Positions 33,349 to 43,030 are shown, counted from the stretch's first letter. The stretch: DNA of 64,000 nt from Candidatus Binatus soli (GCA_002479255.1 DLMJ01000050.1:8498-72497); one strand, 5' to 3'. Made by a program: numbers and translations. Notes: generated by a model not told the origin, from the sequence alone.

Positions 33349-34131
33349 ATGGTGAGACGCGACAAAACCAACTACGTCATCCAATCCGTCGCCCACGCGC
33401 TCGATGTGCTCGAACAGTTCTTCGGCGACGTCGACGAACTCGGCGTAACTGAACTTTCCAAGCGGCTCAAGCTGCATAAGAACAACGTGTTTCGAATCTT
33501 AGCGACGCTCGAAGCGCGCGGCTACATCGAACAAAACAAAGCCACCGAGAATTATCGCCTCGGAATCAAGTGTCTGCATCTCGGACGCCGTTACATCCAT
33601 CATATGGGCTTGGTGAGGCAAGCGCGCCCCATCCTCGCCGATGTCGCCCGCAAATGCCGTGAAAGCGCATACGTCGCGATCGTCCGGCGCGACGGCGTCG
33701 TCCCGCTCGAAGCGGCCGAGGCCGAAGATCGCGCGGTGCGCATCACGCCGCCCATCGGAATTACCCTGCCGCTTCATTGTACGGCGGCCGGCAAGGCGCA
33801 TCTTGCCTTCGACGCCGAGGAGCAGCTCAAGTCGGCGTTGCCCGAGACGCTGCGCCGCTTCACCGATCGGACAATCGTCGATCGCGCCGCTCTGTTCGCG
33901 CAGCTTGAAGCAGTCGCGCGCGACGGTTACGCGGTGGATTCGGGCGAGTTCATCGAAGAAGTGTCGTCGGTCGCGGTCCCGATTCGCGACTACACGCGCT
34001 CAGTGGTCGGATCGATTGCGGTCGCCGGGCCGGCCTATCGCATCGGGCCGGAACGAATCGCCGCCGAGATCGCGCCGAGCCTGCTCGAGGCCGGCCGCGA
34101 ACTGTCGCGTCGCCTCGGCTACAACGAATAA
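33349..34131 (+). CDS. IclR-family transcriptional regulator
   Basis: A 260-residue regulator. The N-terminal winged helix contains VTELSKRLKLHKNNVFRILA. The C-terminal effector domain begins near residue 85 and has the signature GEFIEEVSSVAVPIRDY. IclR proteins sense small acids or CoA-linked metabolites. It precedes the canonical etfBA genes by about 300 bases on the same strand, and may regulate them as well as itself. Its own promoter carries a perfect palindrome. Confidence 0.9.
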   Translation: MVRRDKTNYVIQSVAHALDVLEQFFGDVDELGVTELSKRLKLHKNNVFRILATLEARGYIEQNKATENYRLGIKCLHLGRRYIHHMGLVRQARPILADVARKCRESAYVAIVRRDGVVPLEAAEAEDRAVRITPPIGITLPLHCTAAGKAHLAFDAEEQLKSALPETLRRFTDRTIVDRAALFAQLEAVARDGYAVDSGEFIEEVSSVAVPIRDYTRSVVGSIAVAGPAYRIGPERIAAEIAPSLLEAGRELSRRLGYNE

Positions 34132-34149
34132 GTCTTTATCCCCGCAGAT

Positions 34150-34172
34150 GCGAAACCCGCCGTGGGTTTCGC
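34150..34172 (+). terminator. Hairpin after the iclR-type gene
   Basis: GCGAAACCC at 34150-34158 pairs perfectly with GGGTTTCGC at 34164-34172 around a GCCGT loop, 18 bases after the stop codon. No run of T follows, so it may stabilise or terminate only weakly. Confidence 0.5.
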
Positions 34173-34181
34173 GCATCCTTG

Positions 34182-34250
34182 GGCAGGGATGACCCTTGGC
34201 CGTTGGCACGGCTGGCCAGTATTAAGAGACCGCGCGCCTGCGGCAGGTTA
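34182..34250 (+). repeat. Divergent copy of the short GC repeat
   Basis: Sequence around GGGCAGGGATGACCC and CAGTATTAAGAG resembles the three closer copies near 62.2, 63.7 and 63.8 kb. The hairpin arms are less perfect here. Confidence 0.45.
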
Positions 34251-34430
34251 AGGGGAAGAGGCGGTTGCGGGCGGTTGCCGGGGTTGGCGGGGTGGGGCGG
34301 GCATTAGTGTGGTTTGACTAACGGGCGGGGCGCTGTTAGAAATTTTTACGTTCCTCGGCTCTATTTCCGGGCAACCTCGTGTGTTTTCGGATTCAACCGA
34401 TGCATCAACGAATTCGTGGAGTTTAGTGCT

Positions 34431-35177
34431 TTGAAGATTCTAGTACCAATCAAGCGAGTTCCCGATCCCGCCACCACCATCCGCGTCCTCCCCGACGGCA
34501 CCGGCATCGCCACCGACAACGTGAAATGGGTCATCAACCCGTTTTGCGAAATCGCGATCGAAGAAGCGCTCCGCATCAAGGAGAAGCAGACCGGCGAGGT
34601 CATCCTCGTCACGGTCGGCCAGTCCACCTGGCAGGAGCAATTGCGCACCGGGCTGGCGATGGGCGCCGACCGCGCAATCCTGGTCAAGACCGACGCCGCG
34701 CTCGACTCGCTTGCAATCGCGAAAATCCTCGCGAAAATTGCCGGCGACGAGAAGCCCGACCTCATCATACTGGGCAAGCAGGCGATCGACGACGACGCGA
34801 ACCAGGTCGGGCAAATGGTGGCCGAGATGCTGGGATGGCCGCAGGCGACATTCGCATCCAAGATTGAGATTGCGGCCGACAAGATTTCGGTGATGCGCGA
34901 AGTTGACGGCGGTCTGGAGACAATCGCGTTCAAAATCCCCGCCGTCATTACTGCCGATCTTCGCCTCAACGAGCCGCGCTATGCCTCGCTGCCGGGAATC
35001 ATGAAGGCGCGCAAGAAAGAACTGAAAGAGATTGCGGCCGACAGCCTGGGCGTCGATCTCGCGCCCAAGCTCAAGGTAAAGACTCTCGCCGCTCCGCCCA
35101 AGCGCCAGGGGGGGCGCAAGGTCGCGTCGGCGCAGGAGATGGTGTCGCTGCTTCACACCGAAGCAAAGGTTATTTGA
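34431..35177 (+). CDS. etfB: Electron transfer flavoprotein beta subunit
   Basis: A 248-residue EtfB. Landmarks are KILVPIKRVPDP at the start, the AMP-binding GADRAILVKTD region and, near residue 38, WVINPFCEIAIEEALRIK, the pattern of canonical non-bifurcating ETFs. The TTG at 34431 gives the normal N-terminus and has GGAG about 10 bases upstream. The frame extends further but into unrelated sequence. It is followed after 39 bases by etfA. The pair accepts electrons from acyl-CoA dehydrogenases and hands them to a quinone oxidoreductase such as the EMO-like protein at 27.5 kb. Confidence 0.93.
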   Translation: MKILVPIKRVPDPATTIRVLPDGTGIATDNVKWVINPFCEIAIEEALRIKEKQTGEVILVTVGQSTWQEQLRTGLAMGADRAILVKTDAALDSLAIAKILAKIAGDEKPDLIILGKQAIDDDANQVGQMVAEMLGWPQATFASKIEIAADKISVMREVDGGLETIAFKIPAVITADLRLNEPRYASLPGIMKARKKELKEIAADSLGVDLAPKLKVKTLAAPPKRQGGRKVASAQEMVSLLHTEAKVI

Positions 35178-35216
35178 ATCCGGCTTTTACGATCGCGAAC
35201 GGCGGAGTGAATTGAC

Positions 35217-36191
35217 ATGGGTGACGTTCTGATTTTCGCGGAGCATCAGGGGGGACATTTCCCCAAGTCCACGCTGACCGCGGTTCACGCGGGGCTCGAG
35301 CTGGCGAAAAAGCGCGGCGGCAAAGCCGTCGCGGTGGTGGCGGGCGACGCGCCAGAGGCGGCCGCGGGCGAAATCGCCAAGTACGGCGTCGCCAAGGTAA
35401 TCGCGCTGGCGCATCCGGCGCTGAAGAACTATCTCGCCGACGCGCACGCGCAGGCGCTCGCCGCACTTGCGAAAAAGGAAGGCGCGGAATTTGTAATGGC
35501 GACGGCAACTGCGATGGGCAAGGACCTGTTTCCGCGGCTGGCCGCGCGCCTCGGCGCCGGAATGGCGTCGGAAATCACCGCGATCAACGACGACCAGACC
35601 TTCGTGCGCCCCACTTACGCGGGCAACGTGATGGCGACGGTCGAAATCGACGGACCGATCAAAGTATTGACGGTGCGCGGCACCGCATTCGACGCCGCCA
35701 AGCCGGGTGACGGCGCTGCGCCGGTCGAAAAGCAGAATGCCGAGATCGACGCGGGCGCTCTCAAGATGGAATTCGTTTCGTTCAACGCGACCAAGAGCGA
35801 TCGCCCGCAACTCACCGAGGCGCGGATAATCGTTTCGGGCGGGCGCGGCCTCAAGGCGGGCGAAAACTTCAAGGCCGTGCTCGAGCCGCTGGTGGACGAG
35901 TTGGGCGCCGCGATGGGCGCGTCGCGCGCGGCGGTCGATGCAGGCTTTGTGCCCAACGATCTGCAAGTTGGACAGACGGGCAAGGTGGTTGCGCCTGAAC
36001 TTTACATCGCAGTCGGGATTTCAGGCGCGATACAGCATCTGGCCGGGATGAAAGACTCGAAGGTCATCTGCGCGATCAACAAGGACGAAGAGGCGCCGAT
36101 TTTCGCGGTCGCCGACTACGGCCTGGTCGCCGATCTGTTCAAAGCGGTGCCCGAGATAACCGAGGAAATCAAAAAGCTCAAGCATTCGTAG
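35217..36191 (+). CDS. etfA: Electron transfer flavoprotein alpha subunit
   Basis: A 324-residue EtfA. The C-terminal FAD-binding domain is complete: SRAAVDAGFVPNDLQVGQTG, then VVAPELYIAVGISGAIQHLA and AINKDEEAPIF. All positions match the canonical family, unlike the fusion at 17.7 kb. It forms a heterodimer with EtfB. Start ATG follows a GGAG about 10 bases upstream. A spacer of 187 bases follows. Confidence 0.95.
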   Translation: MGDVLIFAEHQGGHFPKSTLTAVHAGLELAKKRGGKAVAVVAGDAPEAAAGEIAKYGVAKVIALAHPALKNYLADAHAQALAALAKKEGAEFVMATATAMGKDLFPRLAARLGAGMASEITAINDDQTFVRPTYAGNVMATVEIDGPIKVLTVRGTAFDAAKPGDGAAPVEKQNAEIDAGALKMEFVSFNATKSDRPQLTEARIIVSGGRGLKAGENFKAVLEPLVDELGAAMGASRAAVDAGFVPNDLQVGQTGKVVAPELYIAVGISGAIQHLAGMKDSKVICAINKDEEAPIFAVADYGLVADLFKAVPEITEEIKKLKHS

Positions 36192-36280
36192 TCCATGCGC
36201 GCGGCAAGCATCGTTTCGATGCCCGAATTGAAGCACAAATTCCTCAGCAGCAACTGCATCCGGATGCATTACGCCCGCAC

Positions 36281-36309
36281 TTGACGTTAGGGATGAAGTT
36301 TGCTCTAGT
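36281..36309 (+). promoter_or_regulatory. Possible promoter for the secreted protein gene
   Basis: TTGACG at 36281-36286 is followed after 17 bases by TCTAGT at 36304-36309 preceded by TGC (extended -10). It would start transcription about 60 bases before the ATG at 36379. Confidence 0.45.
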
Positions 36310-36378
36310 GGCCCGTGAACATTTTACACGTCGACTTTGAAACGACAGGTTTCGCGGCTTAACGGGAGGGTATCTTCG

Positions 36379-37233
36379 ATGAGATCGGTTGGCAAAATAT
36401 TGAAAGTAGCAGCGGTTACGGGCGGATTGCTCGTGTTTGCGTGCCCGCAAGCATGGTCGGCAAGTGCGGATCCGAAGGTGTATACCGAGAGCTGGCAAGA
36501 CAAGGAGTCATGCACAAAAGTCGGCGGCTCCACTTCCTGCGACTTAGTTTCCGCCGGCAGCTTCACCATCACCGCGACGCTTCCGCAGACCACGACGACC
36601 GGGAGTATTAGTCCCAGCGCGCTATTGGGCGCGACGGTCAACATCTCCTTGGCCACTGCTGGTAGTGGGAGCGGCACTGCTACTAGTACTAGTGGCGCTT
36701 CCCGTCGCAATTCTAAGCACCCCGCTCATAAGAAAGCGGTCCGCGAGGGTACTAGCACGACGTCCTCGACCTCAGCTCCCACCGAACTCGGTTTCTTCTA
36801 CACGGGCACGGTCGAACCCAAAAATGGATGGGCGGTAATTGAACGCAGCGGTAAATCCACCGCCAGGCTTGTAAAGACCGGGCCAAATTGCGGGAACCCG
36901 AATGTCAAATATGGGGAGATTGTGCTGACGGTCACCGCTGGGTGGGTCAAAGTTGCTGTCACCGGAAGGACGGGATCGAATTCCTGCGGTAATGAGTTCC
37001 TGAATCCCGTTTATGCCGAGAGTTTCGTAGGTCATAAAGCCGGGCCGGTGTCGGAGCCGAACGCGCTAGCCCTTGACGTCGGTGTGGGCACCTTCGCGTA
37101 CAATGCCGGGGGTGTGGACGATGTATCGGTGACTGGCAAGGTGAAAACCAAGAAGGGAAAAGAAAAGATTGGAACAGGATCATCAGCGGCCTATCCTGAA
37201 TTGTACGACGTGAGCCTTACAGGGACACTGTAG
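36379..37233 (+). CDS. Exported protein of unknown function
   Basis: A 284-residue protein I do not recognise. Residues 1-27 form a signal peptide (VFACPQAWSA). The mature protein has a Ser/Thr-rich low-complexity segment near 93-135 and beta-rich ends with paired cysteines (CTKVGGSTSC, and GPNCGNP and SNSCGNE later), which suggests disulfides in an extracytoplasmic beta domain. GGGAGG lies about 10 bases ahead of the ATG. It is followed by a sulfotransferase gene after 98 bases and could belong to the surface-glycan region. Confidence 0.55.
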   Translation: MRSVGKILKVAAVTGGLLVFACPQAWSASADPKVYTESWQDKESCTKVGGSTSCDLVSAGSFTITATLPQTTTTGSISPSALLGATVNISLATAGSGSGTATSTSGASRRNSKHPAHKKAVREGTSTTSSTSAPTELGFFYTGTVEPKNGWAVIERSGKSTARLVKTGPNCGNPNVKYGEIVLTVTAGWVKVAVTGRTGSNSCGNEFLNPVYAESFVGHKAGPVSEPNALALDVGVGTFAYNAGGVDDVSVTGKVKTKKGKEKIGTGSSAAYPELYDVSLTGTL

Positions 37234-37331
37234 CCGTAGATCACTGTAGCCGTAGATCGTCGTAGTGCCACGCGCCTGCCGTCTACGAGTCGACGGACGC
37301 CCCGAGCGCTGCCGGACCGAGGGACCGAACC

Positions 37332-38312
37332 ATGATACCGGACCAAGCGCGCAGCGTGGCCAGCAGCGTTGGAACTGCAACGGGAGAGAGCGCCGACCGC
37401 CGAAATGGCGGTCGGCTTCCCGGGGCCGGAAACCACCACTTCGCGCATCCACAACCCTCGAGCCGGGCGGAGTTTTCGCCGAGCGACGCGGTTCTTATCT
37501 TCGTCCATTTGTACAAGACCGGCGGCACTACCCTCAACAGAATCATCGAATGGGAATATAAGCTGCCTCGAATCTGTAGCGTGGAGCCGACTTGGTGGCG
37601 CTCGTCCTATCAGGAAATCATGCGCTGGCCACGGCCACGACTGGCCCGCATGGACGTATTCAAGGGTCACATGCCGTTTGGCCTGCACAACCTCTTGCCC
37701 CGTCCTGCCAACTACATAACGGTTCTTCGCGAACCAGTTGAACGCGCCATTTCAGACTACTACTTCGCGCGCCGGTTCAAGCCCCACCGTAACCATCGCG
37801 CCGCAAATCGGTTGACTCTCGAGGAATACTTCATACAGAAGCATGAGCACAACCTTCAGTCGAGAATTCTTGCGGGCCCGAATTCACACGAGCTTTTCCC
37901 CAGCGTGTGTGACGCCGCCATTTTGAGCATCGCCAAGGAGAACCTGGCCCGTCAATTCACCGTGGTTGGACTGACCAAGCGCTTCGACGAGACACTAGCT
38001 CTGCTCAAAGTCGTGCTCGGCTGGAAAGTCAAACGATATAGGAGCTTTCGGGTAGCTGATAACCGCATCCCGAAGCAACTGGTTGCGCCTGCGACTCTCG
38101 CACTGATCCAGGAGTGGGAACGATTCGATCTCGCCTTGTATGACTATGGGGTGTCGCTATTCGAGGAAGCGCTTGCCGCGCACCGCGAAGCTGTTGAGGA
38201 AGCGCTGCTGGCGATTCGCAAGGCAAGAGATATGACGCCGCTGGAATCTCGCTACTACTGGGTGTCTTCCATCGCTCGAGCCGCGGTCTGCCGCGCTCGC
38301 TCATTGCTGTGA
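37332..38312 (+). CDS. Sulfotransferase family protein
   Basis: A 326-residue PAPS-dependent sulfotransferase of the heparan-2-O type. The 5'-phosphosulfate loop is FVHLYKTGGTTLNR near residue 57 and the 3'-phosphate loop VLREPVERAISDYYF near residue 135. It would transfer sulfate to a glycan or lipid. The first about 50 residues are low-complexity and the start is uncertain. Its 3' end overlaps the convergent flippase gene by 58 bases. Confidence 0.75.
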   Translation: MIPDQARSVASSVGTATGESADRRNGGRLPGAGNHHFAHPQPSSRAEFSPSDAVLIFVHLYKTGGTTLNRIIEWEYKLPRICSVEPTWWRSSYQEIMRWPRPRLARMDVFKGHMPFGLHNLLPRPANYITVLREPVERAISDYYFARRFKPHRNHRAANRLTLEEYFIQKHEHNLQSRILAGPNSHELFPSVCDAAILSIAKENLARQFTVVGLTKRFDETLALLKVVLGWKVKRYRSFRVADNRIPKQLVAPATLALIQEWERFDLALYDYGVSLFEEALAAHREAVEEALLAIRKARDMTPLESRYYWVSSIARAAVCRARSLL

Positions 38313-39304
38313 GCACGCGCCAGCGGGGTGACAGCGAAAGCAATCACTCCAGGCAGCGCGCCAAGCGTAGTACTGACGAACCATAGCAGCCCCAGCGCAA
38401 TGGCATTGGTCCGGCCCATACCAGCCATGCCGAAAAGTACCAGATATGCGCCCTCGCGAACTCCCAGGCCGTTCACGGTTAGCGGCAAACTCGCGAACAC
38501 GCCGGCGATTGGCACGCAAAAGAGGAACAAAGTGAGAGACGCATCGATGCCAACCCCGCGGGCAAGCAGGTATTGGCAGACCGCGAGCGCACTTTGCACC
38601 ACCATCGAGATCACCAGAGCGGCCAGCATCGCGCCGGGATGTTCCAGATACGCAACGATGAAGCTCGCGTAACGGCTGAGTCGCGGTGGCATCATATGAA
38701 CGAGGCGGATGACTAGCGGGCTGGCGACAAAGGCCGCCAGGGTGATTAGACCAATTCCGATTGGAGGAGCAGTCACGACGGCTGACAGCCCTGCGCCATT
38801 CAGGAAAATCGCTGCGATTGCCGCCAGCCAGAAGAGCCCGATTAACCCTACGATGCGATCCGCGATCACGGACGCGAAGGCTTCGCCCAGGCGGCTGTTC
38901 CGGCGCCCAAGATAAATGGCCCTAAGCGCGTCGCCGCCGACCACGCCCGGGACTAGAGTGTTCGTGAAAGTTGCGATGAAGCGAAGGGCGACAAAATCGG
39001 TGAAAGACGCGTAGAGCTTCAGAACCGCGGCGAGCAGCTGCCAGCGGTATGCTGATATCACCTGGGTCGATACATAGACACCTATCGCGGCCACGAAGTA
39101 TCTCGGCTGCTCGCGCGCGAGCAGCCGAAGAACCGATCTGGCATCGTAACGCCAAACGAGGAAGGTTACGATCGCGACGCCAAGAACCGCGCGAAGCGCG
39201 AAGCCAGGATACGAGCGACGTTTGGAAGGAAGGTCACCTTGAAAGCTAGCGTTTTGGTCGTCAGCCCTGAGTGTACTCGATTTCAGAGTCGCATACTTCG
39301 CCAT
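38255..39304 (-). CDS. UPF0104/LPG_synthase_TM family membrane protein (flippase-like)
   Basis: A 349-residue membrane protein with about eight helices. FTNTLVPGVVGGDALRAIYL and SLPLTVNGLGVREGAYLVLF are the conserved family blocks. Such proteins are linked to translocation or modification of membrane lipids in glycan synthesis. It overlaps the convergent sulfotransferase gene and heads away from the GT39-family gene. The next gene upstream (at 39382) is on the same strand. Confidence 0.8.
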   Translation of the reverse strand: MAKYATLKSSTLRADDQNASFQGDLPSKRRSYPGFALRAVLGVAIVTFLVWRYDARSVLRLLAREQPRYFVAAIGVYVSTQVISAYRWQLLAAVLKLYASFTDFVALRFIATFTNTLVPGVVGGDALRAIYLGRRNSRLGEAFASVIADRIVGLIGLFWLAAIAAIFLNGAGLSAVVTAPPIGIGLITLAAFVASPLVIRLVHMMPPRLSRYASFIVAYLEHPGAMLAALVISMVVQSALAVCQYLLARGVGIDASLTLFLFCVPIAGVFASLPLTVNGLGVREGAYLVLFGMAGMGRTNAIALGLLWFVSTTLGALPGVIAFAVTPLARAHSNERARQTAARAMEDTQ

Positions 39305-39381
39305 TCTACACCCAGCCCGATCGGTGGACCTCGCGGCCCCTGTTCGTGAAGTGGAGTCTTGATCTAACGGAGACGCCGGGC

Positions 39382-40155
39382 TTACGCAAGTAACCGCCAG
39401 GATATGCCAACGATCATCCCGAGGAGGAGAACCGCCACCCCTGCGCCGCGAAAGCGGTCAAGACGCATCCACCAACCGAGCGCGTTCCTACCCTTATGCG
39501 GACGCCATGACTTCCCGAGTCGCGCTTCTTCCTGCACCGCCAAGTCGACATAAAAAGCCTTCGCCGGTGGCGCGCCGGCAATCCTAACTATGCGCATGTT
39601 CCGAAAGACCGCCTTTCCAGCCGAGTCGCCAGTCCCACCCCAGAACTGGCACGATATCTTTGCAGCAGGGTCGGAATAGGCCGGCCGGAAATAGACATTA
39701 ATCTTCTCCCCGCGGCCTTTTCGGCGGGAGTGGGCCTTAGTAATGAAACGCCACCGACTGGAATGCACCTCGAGCTGCGCCCCGATACCTTCGCTATTAT
39801 CCACCTCGGCTTGAAACTCTCCGGTAAACTCATACCAACCCGGAAAAAAGAGACCAGCCGTATAACTCACGCCTGAATCCACAGTTGACCAAGACGGATC
39901 ATCGGCGTGAATCTTGACCTCGACAGACCCATCGCTGATCCGATTGAAGCTGACTTGAGTGGCGGACAGCGCGCCGTACACCGACCACTGGCCGGTCAAG
40001 TTCCCCGCCAGCAAATCGATTTCACTAGATGAAGCGGCCTTCCCGCTCCAAGGGCGGTCTGCAAGGTACGAGAGTCCGCAGATAATCGCTGCCGTCATCG
40101 CGGCGGCAACGATGAGTGCTTGCTCAAATGCGTTGCGGCTACCGCGCTGCTTCAT
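39382..40155 (-). CDS. Membrane-anchored protein with carbohydrate-binding-like domain, function unknown
   Basis: A 257-residue protein I do not recognise. A membrane helix lies near residues 10-28 and a second at the C-terminus (GVAVLLLGMIVGISW). Between them is a beta-rich domain (SFNRISDGSVEVKI, YEFTGEFQAEVD) that resembles jelly-roll or CBM-type modules by pattern only. The ATG at 40155 overlaps the preceding mannosyltransferase-like gene by 17 bases, so they are coupled. It may present the enzyme's substrate or bind glycan. Confidence 0.55.
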   Translation of the reverse strand: MKQRGSRNAFEQALIVAAAMTAAIICGLSYLADRPWSGKAASSSEIDLLAGNLTGQWSVYGALSATQVSFNRISDGSVEVKIHADDPSWSTVDSGVSYTAGLFFPGWYEFTGEFQAEVDNSEGIGAQLEVHSSRWRFITKAHSRRKGRGEKINVYFRPAYSDPAAKISCQFWGGTGDSAGKAVFRNMRIVRIAGAPPAKAFYVDLAVQEEARLGKSWRPHKGRNALGWWMRLDRFRGAGVAVLLLGMIVGISWRLLA

Positions 40156-41593
40156 GTCCAATCCAACTCGCCAGTCCCTGTCCATGCAGCCATATGCGCG
40201 CCGTGTAACCGGCTTCCGAAAGCGGAATACCCATCCACAGCGGAAAGAAGTACGCGAACAGCAATAGGGTCGCGGACATGAATATCAGACAAACAAATTT
40301 TCCATCATAGCCTTCAGGGCGTCGCCTCATGAGCAGGTAAACGATCGAGATTGAACAAGCTGCGAATCCGCCCCAAACAACTCCTAAGCCGAGAATCAGA
40401 CACGGCAGAAGCGGCGCTAACAGTACGATGTGTTCCCAGCGTCGTGCGCCTCCATTCCAACACTCCTTGAGTGCCCCCGCCAAAGCTAGAAGGCCGAAAT
40501 ACAATGCCGGCATGTAGCTGTAAATGAAAACGTAGCGACGTAGCGGGATCCACATCGCGAGACTCGCCATGTATCCGGCGGCCAAAAACATCCAAGCCAT
40601 ACTTTTCTGAGTGTATCCGCGAACCAATGCAATCAGAATCGCAGGAAGGACTGCCCACCAGAGAAGCGGATTTCCCCCGCAGAATATCGCCTCGGCGGCG
40701 CCATTGAGCAGGTCCTTCTTCCAATACGGATATGGATGAAGAAGAAGCGGCCAGCTCCAGAATGGCGAGGCGTTGGGAAAGTCAGGTGGCAAGTTTAAAT
40801 TGCGGGAAATCACACGTTGGTGATAAGCCACGAAATCGCCGATTCCGCGCCATACCGTCCAATAGTATGTCACGAAAACTGCGAGATAGACTAACAACAC
40901 GATGCCGACGACAAGGCCGCATGCACCGATGACCTTTCTGGCGATCAGCTTGGTGGATTCAGCAGGGAGCCGCGTCTGCCCCTCGACGATCAACGTGACC
41001 GTAATAACCAGAAGCGTCAGTGATACGCCCACCTCGGAGATGGCCGCCTTCGTGCCTACGAAGAGTCCAAGCAGTATGCTCATGGCCACCAGCTGGATCC
41101 GCCGCGTCCGGAGGGCAGGGTTCTGGACGAAGCACCAAAGCGCAAGATAGGCCCAGGCTCCCAACGTGATGTACACGATGTTGATCATCGCCAATCTTGA
41201 CGCGACCAAAAACATTCCTTCGCAAAGAACCAATGCCGCAGCGATCGAGGCAGCGAGCTTTGAACGAAACAACCGTCGCGCCAAAAGGTAAGTGATCGGC
41301 ACAAGCGCTGTTCCCATCAAGGCGTTTCCGGCGCGCCAACCCCACGGACAATTGCCGAAGAGGAAAACGCCGAGCGCTACCAGCAGCTTCCCGCCTGGCG
41401 GATGAGTGGAATAAGGCGGCCGCCAGCCGCGCAAGAACGACTGTGCCTGCTTCAGAACCTTTATTTCGTCGTAAACGGGTTCTGCGGGGCTCCCAAGGTG
41501 CCAGAACCGCAGCGCCGTCGCAACGACTATCGACGCTGAAATCGCGGCGCTGTCGAAACCCGACCACGACGGCGAGTCGCCCTTCACGTCCAT
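40139..41593 (-). CDS. PMT-type glycosyltransferase (GT39-like)
   Basis: A 484-residue polytopic membrane protein of the dolichyl-phosphate-mannose-dependent glycosyltransferase family. It has the acidic loop PVYDEIKVLKQAQSFL and the family block YSTHPPGGKLLVALG in the first extracytoplasmic loop, then GWRAGNALMGTALV. It uses a polyprenyl-phosphate sugar to glycosylate protein or lipid on the outer face of the membrane. The downstream beta-domain protein is coupled to it. The gene belongs to the surface-glycan cluster with the sulfotransferase and flippase-like genes. Confidence 0.8.
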   Translation of the reverse strand: MDVKGDSPSWSGFDSAAISASIVVATALRFWHLGSPAEPVYDEIKVLKQAQSFLRGWRPPYSTHPPGGKLLVALGVFLFGNCPWGWRAGNALMGTALVPITYLLARRLFRSKLAASIAAALVLCEGMFLVASRLAMINIVYITLGAWAYLALWCFVQNPALRTRRIQLVAMSILLGLFVGTKAAISEVGVSLTLLVITVTLIVEGQTRLPAESTKLIARKVIGACGLVVGIVLLVYLAVFVTYYWTVWRGIGDFVAYHQRVISRNLNLPPDFPNASPFWSWPLLLHPYPYWKKDLLNGAAEAIFCGGNPLLWWAVLPAILIALVRGYTQKSMAWMFLAAGYMASLAMWIPLRRYVFIYSYMPALYFGLLALAGALKECWNGGARRWEHIVLLAPLLPCLILGLGVVWGGFAACSISIVYLLMRRRPEGYDGKFVCLIFMSATLLLFAYFFPLWMGIPLSEAGYTARIWLHGQGLASWIGHEAAR

Positions 41594-41733
41594 AGGTCAA
41601 GTATCATCGCAGTGGTCAGGCAAGAAAGTAGTCGAATAGCTGCAGCCCTGCGTCTTCACCCCCGCACCCGGAGGCTGACACTGTAATCTAACCGCTTCGG
41701 GTTTTCCAGGTAAATCAGGGAGAGAGGGTTGGA

Positions 41734-42990
41734 TTATGCGATCGTGCCGGAGGTGCGCAGGCGTTTCAGATCGGCGGGCGAGTAGCCGTGCGCGGCGAGG
41801 ACTTCGTCGGTGTGCTCGCCGACCAGCGGCGGGCGCGTGATCCTCCCCGGCGTGGCCTCGAGCTTGGCGGCCAGCCCGGTCGTTAGATATTCGCCTAGTT
41901 CTGGGTGCGGCATCCGGAGCAGCATCGCGCGGGCGGCGGTCTGCGGATGCTTGAACATTTCCTCGATGGTGAGAATCGGACCCGACGGGATGCCCTCGCG
42001 ATTGAGCAATTGAATCCAATGCTCCGCGGGATGCGGGGCGAGCGCGCGATTTATTTCCAAGGTCAACGCGGCGCGATTTTTCAGCCGCCGGCCGCTGCTC
42101 TTGAATCGTTCGTCGGCGGCGAGTTCCGGCCGTCCAATTGCGGCGACGAGGTTTTGCCACATCACCTCGTTCCCGCATGCGATGTTGAACGGCCGATCCG
42201 ACGCTTCGAACACGCCGTACGGCGACAAAAGCGGATGATGATTGCCGGCGGGCGCGGGAGTCTTCCCGGTTTCGAAATAAATTCCCGCCGACCAGGTCAG
42301 GATGCTGACGATGGATTCGAGCAGCGAAGTCTCGACGCGCTGGCCGCGACCGTCGCGATGGCGCGCCTCGAGTGCGAGCAGGATGCCTTGCGCAGAAAAA
42401 ATTCCGCCGAGCAGGTCGCAGATGGCGATGCCGACCCGGGTCGGCCCGCTCTCGACGGTTCCCGTCACGCTCATCAGCCCCGACATCCCCTGCGCTATCT
42501 GATCGAAGCCGGGGAAATCGCGCAGCGGCCCGGTCGAGCCGAAGCCCGAGATGGAGCAGGTGATGATGCGCGGATTGCGTATCGCGAGCGTTTCGTAGTC
42601 CAGCTCGAGCGCTTTCATGACGCCGGGCCGGAAGTTGTCCACGACCACGTCGGCGGCGTCGATCAGGCGCATCAGGATTTCGCGCCCCTCGGGTTTTTTG
42701 ATGGCGAGGCGCAGACTTTTCTTGGATCGATTGGCGGAGAGAAAGAAGTAGTTGTCGGGACCTTTGCTGGTGCCCAGCTCGCCGCGCGGATTTTCGACCG
42801 GTTCGATCTTGAAAATCTCGGCGCCGTAATCGCCGAGGATTTGCGTGCAGAAAGGACCGGCGAAATACCTCGTCAGATCAACAACTTTTATTCCCGCCAG
42901 CGGGGGCGGCTGTTCGGCTATGACGGTGCGCTGACTCGAAACTTCCGCGGCGGAGTTACGTCTAACAGAGGCGCTAGTGTTTTTTCTCAC
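41734..42990 (-). CDS. CoA transferase, family III (CaiB/BaiF)
   Basis: A 418-residue CoA transferase. Landmarks are GIKVVDLTRYFAGPFCTQIL near the start, FRPGVMKALELDYETL and DQIAQGMSGLMSVTG. The catalytic aspartate is expected in ICDLLGGIFSAQG. Family members transfer CoA from formyl-, succinyl- or benzylsuccinyl-CoA. The first about 28 residues before the family start are extra, so an internal start is possible. It stands between the glycan genes and macAB. Confidence 0.85.
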   Translation of the reverse strand: MRKNTSASVRRNSAAEVSSQRTVIAEQPPPLAGIKVVDLTRYFAGPFCTQILGDYGAEIFKIEPVENPRGELGTSKGPDNYFFLSANRSKKSLRLAIKKPEGREILMRLIDAADVVVDNFRPGVMKALELDYETLAIRNPRIITCSISGFGSTGPLRDFPGFDQIAQGMSGLMSVTGTVESGPTRVGIAICDLLGGIFSAQGILLALEARHRDGRGQRVETSLLESIVSILTWSAGIYFETGKTPAPAGNHHPLLSPYGVFEASDRPFNIACGNEVMWQNLVAAIGRPELAADERFKSSGRRLKNRAALTLEINRALAPHPAEHWIQLLNREGIPSGPILTIEEMFKHPQTAARAMLLRMPHPELGEYLTTGLAAKLEATPGRITRPPLVGEHTDEVLAAHGYSPADLKRLRTSGTIA

Positions 42991-43021
42991 TTTTCGTTTA
43001 TCGCTGGAAATCGATGAATAA

Positions 43022-43030
43022 TGTTATAAT
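43022..43030 (+). promoter_or_regulatory. Extended -10 promoter of macAB
   Basis: TG-T-TATAAT at 43022-43030 is a perfect extended -10 element. No clear -35 is visible. Transcription would begin near 43037, leaving a very short leader before the macA start at 43046. Confidence 0.5.
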
